Shown: positions 22,145 through 29,288, counted from the first letter of the stretch. The stretch is 32,186 nt of DNA from Kiritimatiellia bacterium (GCA_017418445.1 JAFONM010000045.1:1-32186); one strand, 5' to 3'. The notes: a model not told the origin generated them from the letters alone. Numbers and translations are program-made.

Positions 22145-23911
22145 ATGAAAACCGCGGCAGAGAAACTCGAGAGCCTCAGGCGGACCCTGCGCGATGCCGG
22201 GTCCGTCGCGATCGCGTTTTCGGGAGGGACCGACTCGACGTTCCTCCTGAAGGTCGCCCACGACGAGCTCGGCCCGAAGGCCGCCGGCTTCATGGTCGTC
22301 TCCCCTTTCGTCCCGTCCCGCGACGCCAGGGAGGCCGGGGCCTGGTGCGGGAAGGAGAACATCCAGCTCCACATCCTCGACGCCGACCCCGTCTCGGACG
22401 CGCAGATCGCGTCCAATCCGCCCGACCGCTGCTACTTCTGCAAGAAGACCGACTTCTCGATAATAGGCACCTTCGCGAAGGCATGCGGATTCAGGGTCAT
22501 GTGCGACGGATCGAACGTCGACGACTCCGGGGACTACCGTCCCGGAGCGAAGGCCATGATGGAACTCGGCGTCAGGAGTCCGCTGAAGGAATGCGGACTC
22601 GCCAAGGCGGAAATACGGGAGCTCTCCCGCGAAATGGGCCTTCCGACGTGGAACAAGCCCGCCGCGGCGTGCCTCGCCTCCCGCATCCCCTACGGCGAGA
22701 CCATTACGCTCGAGAAGCTTCAGACTGTCGACAGGGCGGAGAACCTGCTTTTCGACGAAGGTTTCCGCGGCGCAAGGGTCCGGCTCCACGGCGGAACGCT
22801 CGCGCGCATCGAGGTCGCGCCGGCGGACATGGAAAGGCTTCTTTCGATGCGGGAGACGATCGTCCAGGACTTCAGGTCGATAGGCATCAGGTACGTCGCG
22901 ATGGACATGGAAGGATACCGCACGGGAAGCTTCAACGAGATGTTCAACGTCGAATCGACAGTCTCGAGGCTGGAGCGCGGCGGCGAACTGACGAAGGAGG
23001 AGGCGGTATGGTTCCTCAGGGCGGTTCCCCGCAGGACTCTCCGCGAGGCGGCGCACCGCGTCACCAAGGCGCGGACCCCGCAGGTGTTCGACTTCTGCGG
23101 AATCGTCAACGCGCGTTCGGGGCGCTGCGGCGAGGACTGCAAGTGGTGTGCGCAATCGGGGCGCTACCGCACCGCCTGCGAGAACCACGGCTGGATCGGC
23201 GCGGACGAATGCGTCAAGGCCGCAAAGGCCGCCGAGGCGAAGGGAGCGGTCCGCTTCGCGATCGTCACTTCGGGGCGGGGACAGTCCCCCGGACAGATCG
23301 ACGAAATATGCGAGGCTCTCAGGAAGATCAGGTCCGAGACCCGCCTCCACCTCTGCGCCTCGCCGGGACTCGTCACGGAGGATGACCTCGGGAAGCTCAA
23401 GGCCGCCGGACTCGAGCGCCTCCACTGCAACCTCGAAACCGCGCCGTCGCGGTTCGGGAAGCTCTGCACGACGCACACGACGTCCGACAAGATCGCGACG
23501 ATCAGGTCCGCGAAAAAGCTCGGACTCGATGTCTGCTCAGGCGGAATAATCGGAATGGGCGAGAGCGACGAGGAGCTCGTCGAATTCGCCTTCGCGCTGA
23601 AGGAAGTCGAGCCCGTGTCGATTCCGGTGAACGTCCTCCATCCCGTCAAGGGGACGCCGCTGGGAGAATCCGGTTTTCTCGACCCGGACCGCATCATCGA
23701 CTCGATAGCGCTCTTGCGCCTGGTGAACCCGACAGTCCCCCTGCGCTTCGCGGGCGGACGCCGCGACATGGACGACGCAACGGCGGAAAAGGCGGTATAC
23801 GTCGGAATATCGGCGGGGATAGCAGGCCCGCTTCTCACGACTCCGGGCGCGGACTACGACGACGACAGGCATCTCGCCGTCAAGGCGGGCTACGCCGTGG
23901 CGAAACTTTGA
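22145..23911 (+). CDS. LarE-type sacrificial sulfur transferase fused to biotin synthase
   Basis: 588-residue fusion in one uninterrupted frame. Residues 1-270 are LarE-like: PP-loop AFSGGTDSTFLL (26-32), NPPDRCYFCKK, DGSNVDDSGDYRPGAKAM, and LPTWNKPAAACLASRIPYGE with C176, the cysteine that L. plantarum LarE sacrifices to thiolate a nicotinate derivative. Residues about 280-588 are BioB: radical-SAM cysteines C328, C332 and C335 in SGRCGEDCKWCAQS; candidate auxiliary-cluster ligands C404 (LHLCASPG), C464 (DVCSGGIIGMGE) and R534 (LRFAGGRRD); and GPLLTTPGADYDDD near the end. C428 (LHCNLETA) sits where E. coli BioB has NHNLDTS, offering a possible fourth cysteine ligand. The reaction would be desthiobiotin plus sulfur to biotin. 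The LarE half may deliver sulfur to the cluster (inference). No lar genes or other bio genes are in the window. Confidence 0.9.
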   Translation: MKTAAEKLESLRRTLRDAGSVAIAFSGGTDSTFLLKVAHDELGPKAAGFMVVSPFVPSRDAREAGAWCGKENIQLHILDADPVSDAQIASNPPDRCYFCKKTDFSIIGTFAKACGFRVMCDGSNVDDSGDYRPGAKAMMELGVRSPLKECGLAKAEIRELSREMGLPTWNKPAAACLASRIPYGETITLEKLQTVDRAENLLFDEGFRGARVRLHGGTLARIEVAPADMERLLSMRETIVQDFRSIGIRYVAMDMEGYRTGSFNEMFNVESTVSRLERGGELTKEEAVWFLRAVPRRTLREAAHRVTKARTPQVFDFCGIVNARSGRCGEDCKWCAQSGRYRTACENHGWIGADECVKAAKAAEAKGAVRFAIVTSGRGQSPGQIDEICEALRKIRSETRLHLCASPGLVTEDDLGKLKAAGLERLHCNLETAPSRFGKLCTTHTTSDKIATIRSAKKLGLDVCSGGIIGMGESDEELVEFAFALKEVEPVSIPVNVLHPVKGTPLGESGFLDPDRIIDSIALLRLVNPTVPLRFAGGRRDMDDATAEKAVYVGISAGIAGPLLTTPGADYDDDRHLAVKAGYAVAKL

Positions 23912-23912
23912 C

Positions 23913-24563
23913 TCAGGCCTCGGCGCCGATGTCCGCCGGAGTCCTCGCTATGCGCGTCGCCTGCGCAAGTTCACCGGGATCGCCGTATCCCCATGCGACG
24001 CCTACGGACTCGATCGAATTGGCCCTGGCGGCCTCGAAGTCGCTGCAGGTATCGCCGACCAGGACGCATTCGCCGCACTTCGCGCCATGTTCGCGCATGA
24101 TGAACGCGATGAGGGCGGGCTTGCGCATCCTGCCGATCTTCGGGTCGTCCATGTGCATGTCGCCGGCGTAGACCTTCTCGAACACGGCGTTCCACCCGAA
24201 GTGCTCCGCCATCGCGACCGCCCCCGCATAGCGCTTGTTCGTCGCGATGAACACGCGTCCGCCCGCGGCGGAAATCCGCTTCACGGCGTCGAGGACGCCG
24301 GGATACTCCTTCGTGAGGGGAAATCCGTCGTGGTCGTAGCGGAGTGCGAACCGCTCGCGGATGCGCATGCCGATCTCGGGCGTGTAGACGTCGTGAAGCA
24401 GCTTCTTCGCCATCTCCTCAATGGGCGGACCCGCGACGAAGTCCCGGTCGAACGTCGGCGCGGAGAGCCCGAGGTCCGCGAGCGCCGCCTTCCACGCCCC
24501 GCGTATGTCAGGATCGGTGTCCGCGAGAGTCCCGTCGAGGTCGAAGAACCAGAAGCGCTTCAT
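23913..24563 (-). CDS. HAD-family phosphatase, phosphoglycolate phosphatase-like
   Basis: 216 residues. Motif I is FWFFDLDGTLADTDPD (D8 nucleophile, D10); motif II threonine is in VFIATNKRYAGA; motif III lysine region is IGRMRKPALIAFIM; motif IV is CVLVGDTCSDFEAARAN, followed by the family-typical VGVAWGYGDPGEL. The cap is alpha-helical (IEEMAKKLLHDVYTPEIG). The order and spacing match Gph/phosphoglycolate phosphatase, which clears 2-phosphoglycolate; pyrophosphatase PpaX-like activity is an alternative. The start overlaps the EIIA-like gene stop by 4 nt (ATGA). It ends one base from the end of larE::bioB, which converges from the other strand, with no terminator between them. Confidence 0.87.
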   Translation of the reverse strand: MKRFWFFDLDGTLADTDPDIRGAWKAALADLGLSAPTFDRDFVAGPPIEEMAKKLLHDVYTPEIGMRIRERFALRYDHDGFPLTKEYPGVLDAVKRISAAGGRVFIATNKRYAGAVAMAEHFGWNAVFEKVYAGDMHMDDPKIGRMRKPALIAFIMREHGAKCGECVLVGDTCSDFEAARANSIESVGVAWGYGDPGELAQATRIARTPADIGAEA

Positions 24564-25273
24564 TTCGCGTACTCCTCCTCGCATTCGCGTATGGCCGTCG
24601 TCACGTCCTCCTTCACGGTCGCGGCGTCGAGGCGCTCCAGGAGATTCGTGCCGTGCGCGAGGACCGCGAGACGCGCAAGGATGTGGAGGTGCGTTTCGTG
24701 GTCGGTCGAGCAGACGATGAAGAAGTGCCTCGTCCCCTCGCCGTCCGGAGCGCCGAAGAATATGGGCCGCTGCGCGCGTCCGTACCCGATGAACGTCTCC
24801 TCGAAGAAGTACGGATCGTGGTAGCGGGGATGGAGGAACGCGGCGCCCATTCCGACCGCCGTCGGCGCCGCGTCCTCGCGCGCGACGAGCTCCGCGTAGA
24901 GTCCCTCGTCGTCGTAGACGAGTCCCGTCGCGACGGCGAGGTCGGTCATGTCGCGTATCGCGCCCGCCTTCGCCTTCGCGCGCAGGTCGAGCGTGATGCC
25001 GGACGGCGGGAACAGATCCGCGATCGAGAACGTCTCCTGCGTCGCGCGGCGACGGCGGTCCGTCAGCGCGCTCTCCGCCACGTCGACATCCTTCTTCGAC
25101 GAGGCGAGAAGGTTGCGCTGCGCCCACTCGTCCAGCGTGCGGTGCTCGAAATACCAGTCGTCCCCGCGCTTCACGGACTCTATCTCGCCGCGCTGGGCGC
25201 AGTGCTTCAGCTCGTTCTCGTCGACGAGCGCGTGCTCCGCCGCGGACTTGAGGTCGAGAAGCCGCCCCCTCAT
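24560..25273 (-). CDS. HTH (excisionase-like) + PTS EIIA (PtsN-type) domain protein
   Basis: 237 residues, two domains. Residues about 5-55 (LLDLKSAAEHALVDENELKHCAQRGE...DWYFEHRTLDEW) look like the small winged-helix/excisionase DNA-binding motif. Residues about 80-232 resemble PTS EIIA type 2 (fructose/nitrogen class): ELVAREDAAPTAVGMGAAFLHPRY with candidate phospho-acceptor H148, RPIFFGAPDGEGTRHFFIVCST, and DHETHLHILARLAVLAHGTNLLERL. The usual PH before the active site is LH here, but the His and following R are kept. Without membrane PTS genes nearby, this is likely a regulator whose state follows a PTS phosphorelay, as for PtsN. It overlaps both neighbours by 4 nt (holA upstream, HAD downstream). 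Confidence 0.75.
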   Translation of the reverse strand: MRGRLLDLKSAAEHALVDENELKHCAQRGEIESVKRGDDWYFEHRTLDEWAQRNLLASSKKDVDVAESALTDRRRRATQETFSIADLFPPSGITLDLRAKAKAGAIRDMTDLAVATGLVYDDEGLYAELVAREDAAPTAVGMGAAFLHPRYHDPYFFEETFIGYGRAQRPIFFGAPDGEGTRHFFIVCSTDHETHLHILARLAVLAHGTNLLERLDAATVKEDVTTAIRECEEEYAK

Positions 25274-26286
25274 CTCGCGCCTCCCCTCCCGCAGGCGCGG
25301 ACCAGTTCGGTGACGACCAGGTCGCCGACCCCGTCGGACGACGTCACCGCGCGTTCGCGCAGCGCGGCGAAACGCGCTCGCGCGAAGCGCAGTTCGTCGA
25401 GCCGCCAGCGGGAAAGGAACTGCAGGTTCCTCCTCGCCGCCCACGGCGTCATTCCGGACGTCGCCTCCTCGAGGCGTCCGCGCATCGCGGCGTCCTTGAG
25501 TTCCGCGAGCTGGCGGAAGAATCCCTCCAGCACTGTCGTCATCGAGACGGCGAAACTCGTCTCGCCCTCGAACGGACGCATCGCGTCGATCGCCTTCGCG
25601 AGGTTGCGGACGCCGAGTGCGTCGGTCACCGACCACATGTTCGGCTCGACGCCGACGCCCTGCGACGTCACCTCGCCTATCGCGGCGGGCGTTATCCTGC
25701 GCTCCTTCGGCCCAAGCCAGTCGCGCATCTTCTCGATCTCCGAACGCAGCGAGCGCGTATCGGTCCCGACCCTGGAGACGAAGAGCTCCGCGGCGCCGGG
25801 CGCGAACTCGAGGCCGAGCTCCGCGGCGAAGGCGAGGACGCGTCCGACGGCCGCCTCGCCCTGCGCGCGCGCGCCGGTCTTCGCCTGCATGTGGAGCCGG
25901 GCGGAATTCCCGAAGTTCCTGACAAAGACGGAGGTCTTGAGGAGCTTCGGACCGGATATGATGAGCATCTGGCTGTCGGAGGGCGGAGTCGCCGCGACCT
26001 TCTTCGCGAACCTCTCCATCGCCTCCTTGACGTCCGCGGACGGAGCGCCGCCGCCCTGGTGCGGGAGGAACATGACGTTCTTCCACCACGTCACCCTGCG
26101 CGGATCGAGGAACGGCGGGGTCGAGAAGCTCATGTCGACCTCGGCGATGTCCCTGAGCTGCAGCTCGGCGTTCGTCGAGGTCGCCGAGTCGACGACCTCG
26201 AGTCCCGTGCCGTCGCCGTAGAGCGACTTCGCGGTCTCGTTCACGAGGTAGTCGTCCTCGTCAATTATAAGATGAACGCCTGCCAT
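25270..26286 (-). CDS. holA: DNA polymerase III delta subunit
   Basis: 338-residue HolA-like protein, the clamp-loader subunit that opens the sliding clamp. Visible features: an N-terminal AAA-like domain without Walker motif (VHLIIDEDDYLVNETAKSL, VDMSFSTPPFLDPRRVTWWKNVMFLP, DSQMLIISGPKLLKTS), the lid (LFVSRVGTDTRSLRSEIEKMRDWLG), and the C-terminal collar domain (SVTDALGVRNLAKAIDAMRPFEG, then FFRQLAELKDAAMRG and RNLQFLSRWRLDELRFARARFA). These match the HolA layout and length, but the family is divergent. The ATG at 26286 overlaps the end of lgt by 26 nt, and the stop overlaps the next gene by 4 nt. Confidence 0.83.
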   Translation of the reverse strand: MAGVHLIIDEDDYLVNETAKSLYGDGTGLEVVDSATSTNAELQLRDIAEVDMSFSTPPFLDPRRVTWWKNVMFLPHQGGGAPSADVKEAMERFAKKVAATPPSDSQMLIISGPKLLKTSVFVRNFGNSARLHMQAKTGARAQGEAAVGRVLAFAAELGLEFAPGAAELFVSRVGTDTRSLRSEIEKMRDWLGPKERRITPAAIGEVTSQGVGVEPNMWSVTDALGVRNLAKAIDAMRPFEGETSFAVSMTTVLEGFFRQLAELKDAAMRGRLEEATSGMTPWAARRNLQFLSRWRLDELRFARARFAALRERAVTSSDGVGDLVVTELVRACGRGGAR

Positions 26287-27052
26287 GTTCCTTGATCGAC
26301 CATATCAGCACGACGAGACCCGCCACGACGAGCGGAATCGAAAAGAGCTGCGCGCTGGAGAGTCCGAGCGCGGACGGACGCGCGTCGTCCCTGAGGAACT
26401 CTATCGCGAAGCGCCAGAGTCCGTAGCCGACGAGATACGCCGCCGCGGTGAAGGCCCGCTTCCGGCGGTAGAGCCAGAGGAGAAGCGCGAAGAGGGCGAA
26501 CAGGAACGCCGACTCGAAGAGCTGCGTCGGAAGGACGGGGAGCGAATGCGCGGCCGTGCGGGCAATGAGTCCGTCGCGGACCTGCGAGCACCAGACCGGC
26601 GAGCCCGAAGGGAAGGCGACGGCGAAAATGGAGTCCGAGAGCCTTCCCCAGCAGCATCCGTAGCAGAAGCATCCGATCCTGCCGAAGGCGTGCCCGAGAG
26701 GGACTCCGACCGCGAGGACGTCGAGAAGCGCGAGGACGTCAGGCTTCTTCGCGACACACCACGCGGCGAAAGCCAGGACCGCCGCGGCGAGCCCGCCGTA
26801 GAACACCAGTCCGCCCTTCCACACCGCGAACACGCTCGCGAAGTCATCGCCGAAGCCGTCCTCGCTCCAGTACTCGACCACGTGCGCGATGCGGCCTCCG
26901 GCTATTCCGGCGATCACGAGGATGAAGACGAGCGTCGAGAGGTCCCGCCCCTTCCAGATCTTTTCGACGACCTTCCACGATATGAGAATCCCCGCGGCGA
27001 TCATCGCGCCGAAGGTCTGGATCGGAAGTCCCGGTATGAGTTCAGGATACAT
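26261..27052 (-). CDS. lgt: Prolipoprotein diacylglyceryl transferase
   Basis: 263-residue inner-membrane enzyme that adds diacylglycerol to the lipobox cysteine, the first step of lipoprotein maturation. About seven membrane segments are visible. Motifs: IPGLPIQTFGAMIAAGILISW, VIAGIAGGRIAHVVEYW, GGLVFYGGLAAA (the YGG motif) and VPLGHAFGRIGCFCYGCCWGR, the signature region, with the essential Arg of GRIG kept and the GCCWG variant common outside Proteobacteria. LPTQLFESAFLFALF and GLWRFAIEFLRDD (Arg-Glu) follow. The start ATG overlaps the metallopeptidase gene stop by 11 nt. lnt is also present in this window, in another operon. Confidence 0.94.
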   Translation of the reverse strand: MYPELIPGLPIQTFGAMIAAGILISWKVVEKIWKGRDLSTLVFILVIAGIAGGRIAHVVEYWSEDGFGDDFASVFAVWKGGLVFYGGLAAAVLAFAAWCVAKKPDVLALLDVLAVGVPLGHAFGRIGCFCYGCCWGRLSDSIFAVAFPSGSPVWCSQVRDGLIARTAAHSLPVLPTQLFESAFLFALFALLLWLYRRKRAFTAAAYLVGYGLWRFAIEFLRDDARPSALGLSSAQLFSIPLVVAGLVVLIWSIKEHGRRSSYN

Positions 27053-27716
27053 GGGAGAAAGCCTTTGACATCAGGGTCCATGTGAATGCGTATGCCGACC
27101 AGACGCATCCGAAGAGCGTCCTCGCCGTTTCCACGAACGCCGCTCCGTTCACCGCCGCCAGCGCCACGAGGACGAGGACGATGTTCGCGAGAAAGATGAA
27201 CGTCCACGAGAAGAGCCGCCCGTACTCGCGGACGTCCGGCTGGGGACGGGAGAGGGAATCCACCGTGAAGACGACGTGGAACGCCCACGTGAAGCCGACG
27301 GCGAAGACCCACGCGAGCGGCCACGGAAGAGGCTTCACGAAGATGCCCGTGACGAGCGCCGCCGCCAGGACGACAAGCGTGTAGAACGGAATGAAGTAGG
27401 GCGAGAGCGTGATTATGACGTTGGACTTTGTCAGGTTCACGCTGCCGCCGCGGTCGCTCACCCTCAGACGCGACGGAACGGCGCCGAACATCATCCCGGT
27501 CATGGCGTGCGTCAGCTCGTGGCCGAGCACGTACGTCTTGACCGGATGGCCGACGGCCAGCCACAGGGCGACGAACGCGGCCATGCCCCCTGTGAACGAA
27601 AGGACCCCGGCGGTGAGGCCGGCGGCGACGGCCGTGGTCTTCACGAGTGCGTGCGCCGCCCCCCAGCATGCAGGCGCGAGCAGCAGGGCGAGGACCAGTC
27701 TGAGAAATCCGGCCAT
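27042..27716 (-). CDS. Membrane metallopeptidase-like protein with HELTH motif (M50-type)
   Basis: 224 residues with five or six hydrophobic segments. The zinc-protease motif HExxH is HELTH at residues 66-70 (TYVLGHELTHAMTGMMFGA) at the end of a membrane helix, as in intramembrane M50/site-2 proteases. Later membrane text includes NVIITLSPYFIPFYTLVVLAAAL, which may hold the second active-site element, and a final segment near residues 178-198. No PDZ domain is seen. M50 enzymes cut membrane-bound regulators or leftover signal peptides; the target here is unknown. It sits 2 nt after the FtsB-like gene and overlaps lgt, so an envelope role is likely. I do not recognise the exact subfamily. Confidence 0.72.
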   Translation of the reverse strand: MAGFLRLVLALLLAPACWGAAHALVKTTAVAAGLTAGVLSFTGGMAAFVALWLAVGHPVKTYVLGHELTHAMTGMMFGAVPSRLRVSDRGGSVNLTKSNVIITLSPYFIPFYTLVVLAAALVTGIFVKPLPWPLAWVFAVGFTWAFHVVFTVDSLSRPQPDVREYGRLFSWTFIFLANIVLVLVALAAVNGAAFVETARTLFGCVWSAYAFTWTLMSKAFSHVS

Positions 27717-27718
27717 GG

Positions 27719-28027
27719 TCACTTCCCGCCGTCGGAACCGTCGTCCTCGATGACGAACTTGACCTCTCCCGGCTTGCACAGACCGTTCTCGCGCGCGATG
27801 GACTCGACGCACTCCTGGTCCGTCTCGAACCGCCTCTCGAGCTCCGTCGTCTCGGCAATCCTGGAGTCGACGTCCATGATCTTCGCGTCGAGGTCGGCCT
27901 CCTGCGCCCTGAGACCCTGGCCGCGCATGAACTTGGGCCACACCCAGTATATGCCGCCGACGACTATCAGCAGCAATATGACTACGGTGAACCACCTGCA
28001 AACCCTGGCGTTGACTTCGTCCTTCAT
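27719..28027 (-). CDS. FtsB/DivIC-like septum formation initiator protein
   Basis: 102 residues: short cytosolic N-terminus, one membrane helix (residues about 13-32, FTVVILLLIVVGGIYWVW), a coiled coil (about 38-75, RAQEADLDAKIMDVDSRIAETTELERRF), then the family's closing motif CVESIARENGLCKPGEVKFVIED. FtsB/DivIC proteins bridge FtsL and FtsQ in the divisome. The family is short and repetitive, so the name rests mainly on layout plus the IARE...PGE motif. The ATG at 28027 is the only start before the membrane helix, has no Shine-Dalgarno, and lies 10 nt from a perfect -10 box, implying a leaderless message. It heads the operon running down to 23913. Confidence 0.85.
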   Translation of the reverse strand: MKDEVNARVCRWFTVVILLLIVVGGIYWVWPKFMRGQGLRAQEADLDAKIMDVDSRIAETTELERRFETDQECVESIARENGLCKPGEVKFVIEDDGSDGGK

Positions 28028-28037
28028 GCGTGCGGAG

Positions 28038-28046
28038 ATTATACCA
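28038..28046 (-). promoter_or_regulatory. Extended -10 promoter of the ftsB-like operon
   Basis: Minus-strand TGGTATAAT; the -10 hexamer (28038-28043) ends 10 nt before the ATG at 28027. No consensus -35 is present at 17 nt; an A/T-rich run (AAAAAAATT) lies just upstream. The expected start is about 3 nt from the ATG. Confidence 0.7.
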
Positions 28047-28067
28047 AATTTTTTTCACATTTGGGCA

Positions 28068-28097
28068 TTGACAAATCAAAAAAATATGAGATACTAT
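28068..28097 (+). promoter_or_regulatory. Promoter of the CBM48 small-protein gene
   Basis: Perfect -35 TTGACA (28068-28073), 18-nt A-rich spacer, -10 TACTAT (28092-28097). It is back to back with the ftsB-like promoter. The leader to the ATG at 28168 is about 65 nt and holds two small hairpins (CCCCG/CGGGG and GGAAG-GCGA-CTTCC) and the Shine-Dalgarno AAAGGA. Confidence 0.65.
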
Positions 28098-28167
28098 TGC
28101 CCCGTTCACGTCGGGGAAGGCGACTTCCCGCAACAACGACGCAAGACAAAAGGAAAAGAACAGCAAA

Positions 28168-28530
28168 ATGAAGATCAAGGCAACGAAGAAGGCGTCGACG
28201 GCCGTCAAGGTCGTCGCCAGGAAAACAACCAAGCCCGCGGCCAAGAAGGCGTCGGCGAAGAAGCCGGTCGCCAAGACCGTCACGTTCACGGTCCATGCCG
28301 ACAAGGGCAAGGCCGTCTACGTTGCAGGCGAGTTCAACAACTGGAACCCGACCGCCAAGAAGATGGCGTACAAGGCGTCGTCCGGCGTCTACGCGGCGAG
28401 CGTCAAGCTCGTCCCCGGCGTGTACCAGTACAAGTTCGTGATCGACGGCACGTGGGCCGCCGACCCCGAGAACGTCAACTCGGTCCATAACGACCAGGGC
28501 ACGTTCAACTCCGTCGTCACCGTCAAGTAA
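28168..28530 (+). CDS. Small Lys/Ala-rich protein with CBM48/AMPK-type glycogen-binding domain
   Basis: 120 residues. Residues 1-36 form a basic, Lys/Ala/Pro-rich tail (KKASTAVKVVARKTTKP, AAKKASAKKPVAK) like histone H1 tails or PVC DNA-binding proteins. Residues 37-120 are an early-set/CBM48 domain: KAVYVAGEFNNWNPTAKKM, GVYAASVKLVPGVYQYKFVIDGTWAADPEN and the closing FNSVVTVK. The two Trp (W59 and the one in GTWAADP), with nearby Lys and Asn, are those that line the glucan-binding face in AMPK-beta domains. No enzyme domain is attached. It probably binds glycogen or another alpha-glucan and, through the tail, nucleic acid or another acidic partner; the tail role is inference. It is monocistronic, with a strong promoter and a strong 3' hairpin, suggesting high expression. 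Confidence 0.85.
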   Translation: MKIKATKKASTAVKVVARKTTKPAAKKASAKKPVAKTVTFTVHADKGKAVYVAGEFNNWNPTAKKMAYKASSGVYAASVKLVPGVYQYKFVIDGTWAADPENVNSVHNDQGTFNSVVTVK

Positions 28531-28554
28531 GACGTCCAAACAGGCAGCAAAGCC

Positions 28555-28584
28555 GAAGGACCGCGGCAATCGCCGCGGTCCTTC
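28555..28584 (+). terminator. Shared bidirectional terminator-like hairpin
   Basis: Perfect 13-bp stem (GAAGGACCGCGGC / GCCGCGGTCCTTC) with a 4-nt loop, 25 nt after the CBM48 stop and 27 nt after the tadB stop on the other strand. It can serve both convergent units. Only a loose T-rich stretch follows on the plus strand (TTT then CCCCTTTT). Confidence 0.75.
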
Positions 28585-28610
28585 ATGTTTCACCCCTTTT
28601 GCCTTCCGCC

Positions 28611-29288
28611 TCAGATCTCGATCCTGGTGATCTTGCGGATTATCAGCCAGCCCACGGTGATAAGGAAGATCACGGCGACGACGGAAATCAGGCCCGTCCA
28701 GCTGAGGAGGAACGGAATCATCATCTTCGGCTTCAGGAAGACCATCGCGACGCCGAGAACCAGCGGCATCAGCGAGACGATGATGCCCTGCATCCGACCC
28801 TGGGCCGTGAGCGTCCTTATCTTGCGCTCGATCTTCATGCGCTGCCGGATCGTGTCGGAGATCTTGTCGAAGATCTCGGTGACGTTGCCGCCCGTCTTGC
28901 GGCTGACCAGTATCGCCGTGATGACGAGCGTGAGGTCGTCGGATCCGACGCGGTCCGACATGGACTGGAGCGCGTCCTCGAAGCCCATGCCGATCCTGAG
29001 CTGCTGCTGGAGTATCGAGAACTCCTCGCACATCGGCTTCTCCCCCTGCTCGACCACGCTGTCGAAGGCCTGGGCGAGCGAGAATCCCGCGCGAAGCGCG
29101 TTCGACATCGTCGCAAGCGCCTCCGGAAGCTGGTCGTTGAACCTGCGCCGGCGGCGCCCGTCGAGCCAGCGGGCGATCGGACCGTCCCCGTTCTGCCAGC
29201 CGGACTTCACCTTTATGCCGGTCAGGCAATAGGCGCCGAGTCCGCCGACGGCGAAGGCGAAGAGCGAGACTATCAGCCAGCCGATCAC
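28611..29288 (-). CDS. tadB: Tad/Flp pilus inner-membrane platform protein (T2SF domain)
   Basis: 225 residues. One N-terminal membrane helix (VIGWLIVSLFAFAVGGLGAYCL), then a cytosolic type II secretion F domain: DQLPEALATMSNALRAGFSLAQAFDSVVEQGEKPMCEEF, GFEDALQSMSDRVGSDDLTLVITAILVSRKTGGNVTEIFDKISDTIRQR, and two C-terminal helices. It is shorter than typical TadB (about 300 aa) because the N-terminal part is reduced. The start is GTG: GTGA overlaps the tadA stop, and GGAGG sits at proper spacing inside the end of tadA. The usual partner tadC is absent downstream; the operon ends here at the shared hairpin. Confidence 0.86.
   Translation of the reverse strand: MIGWLIVSLFAFAVGGLGAYCLTGIKVKSGWQNGDGPIARWLDGRRRRRFNDQLPEALATMSNALRAGFSLAQAFDSVVEQGEKPMCEEFSILQQQLRIGMGFEDALQSMSDRVGSDDLTLVITAILVSRKTGGNVTEIFDKISDTIRQRMKIERKIRTLTAQGRMQGIIVSLMPLVLGVAMVFLKPKMMIPFLLSWTGLISVVAVIFLITVGWLIIRKITRIEI

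Noticed and set aside
24560-26089. A 509-residue frame joining the HTH-EIIA protein to upstream sequence
   Set aside because: The upstream part is a shadow of holA; the ATG at 25273 overlaps the holA stop and begins the recognisable domain.
28584-28600. TGTTTCAC as half of a ParB-binding parS site
   Set aside because: Only the left half matches; the right half lacks GTGAAACA, and it lies inside the terminator region, far from parA.
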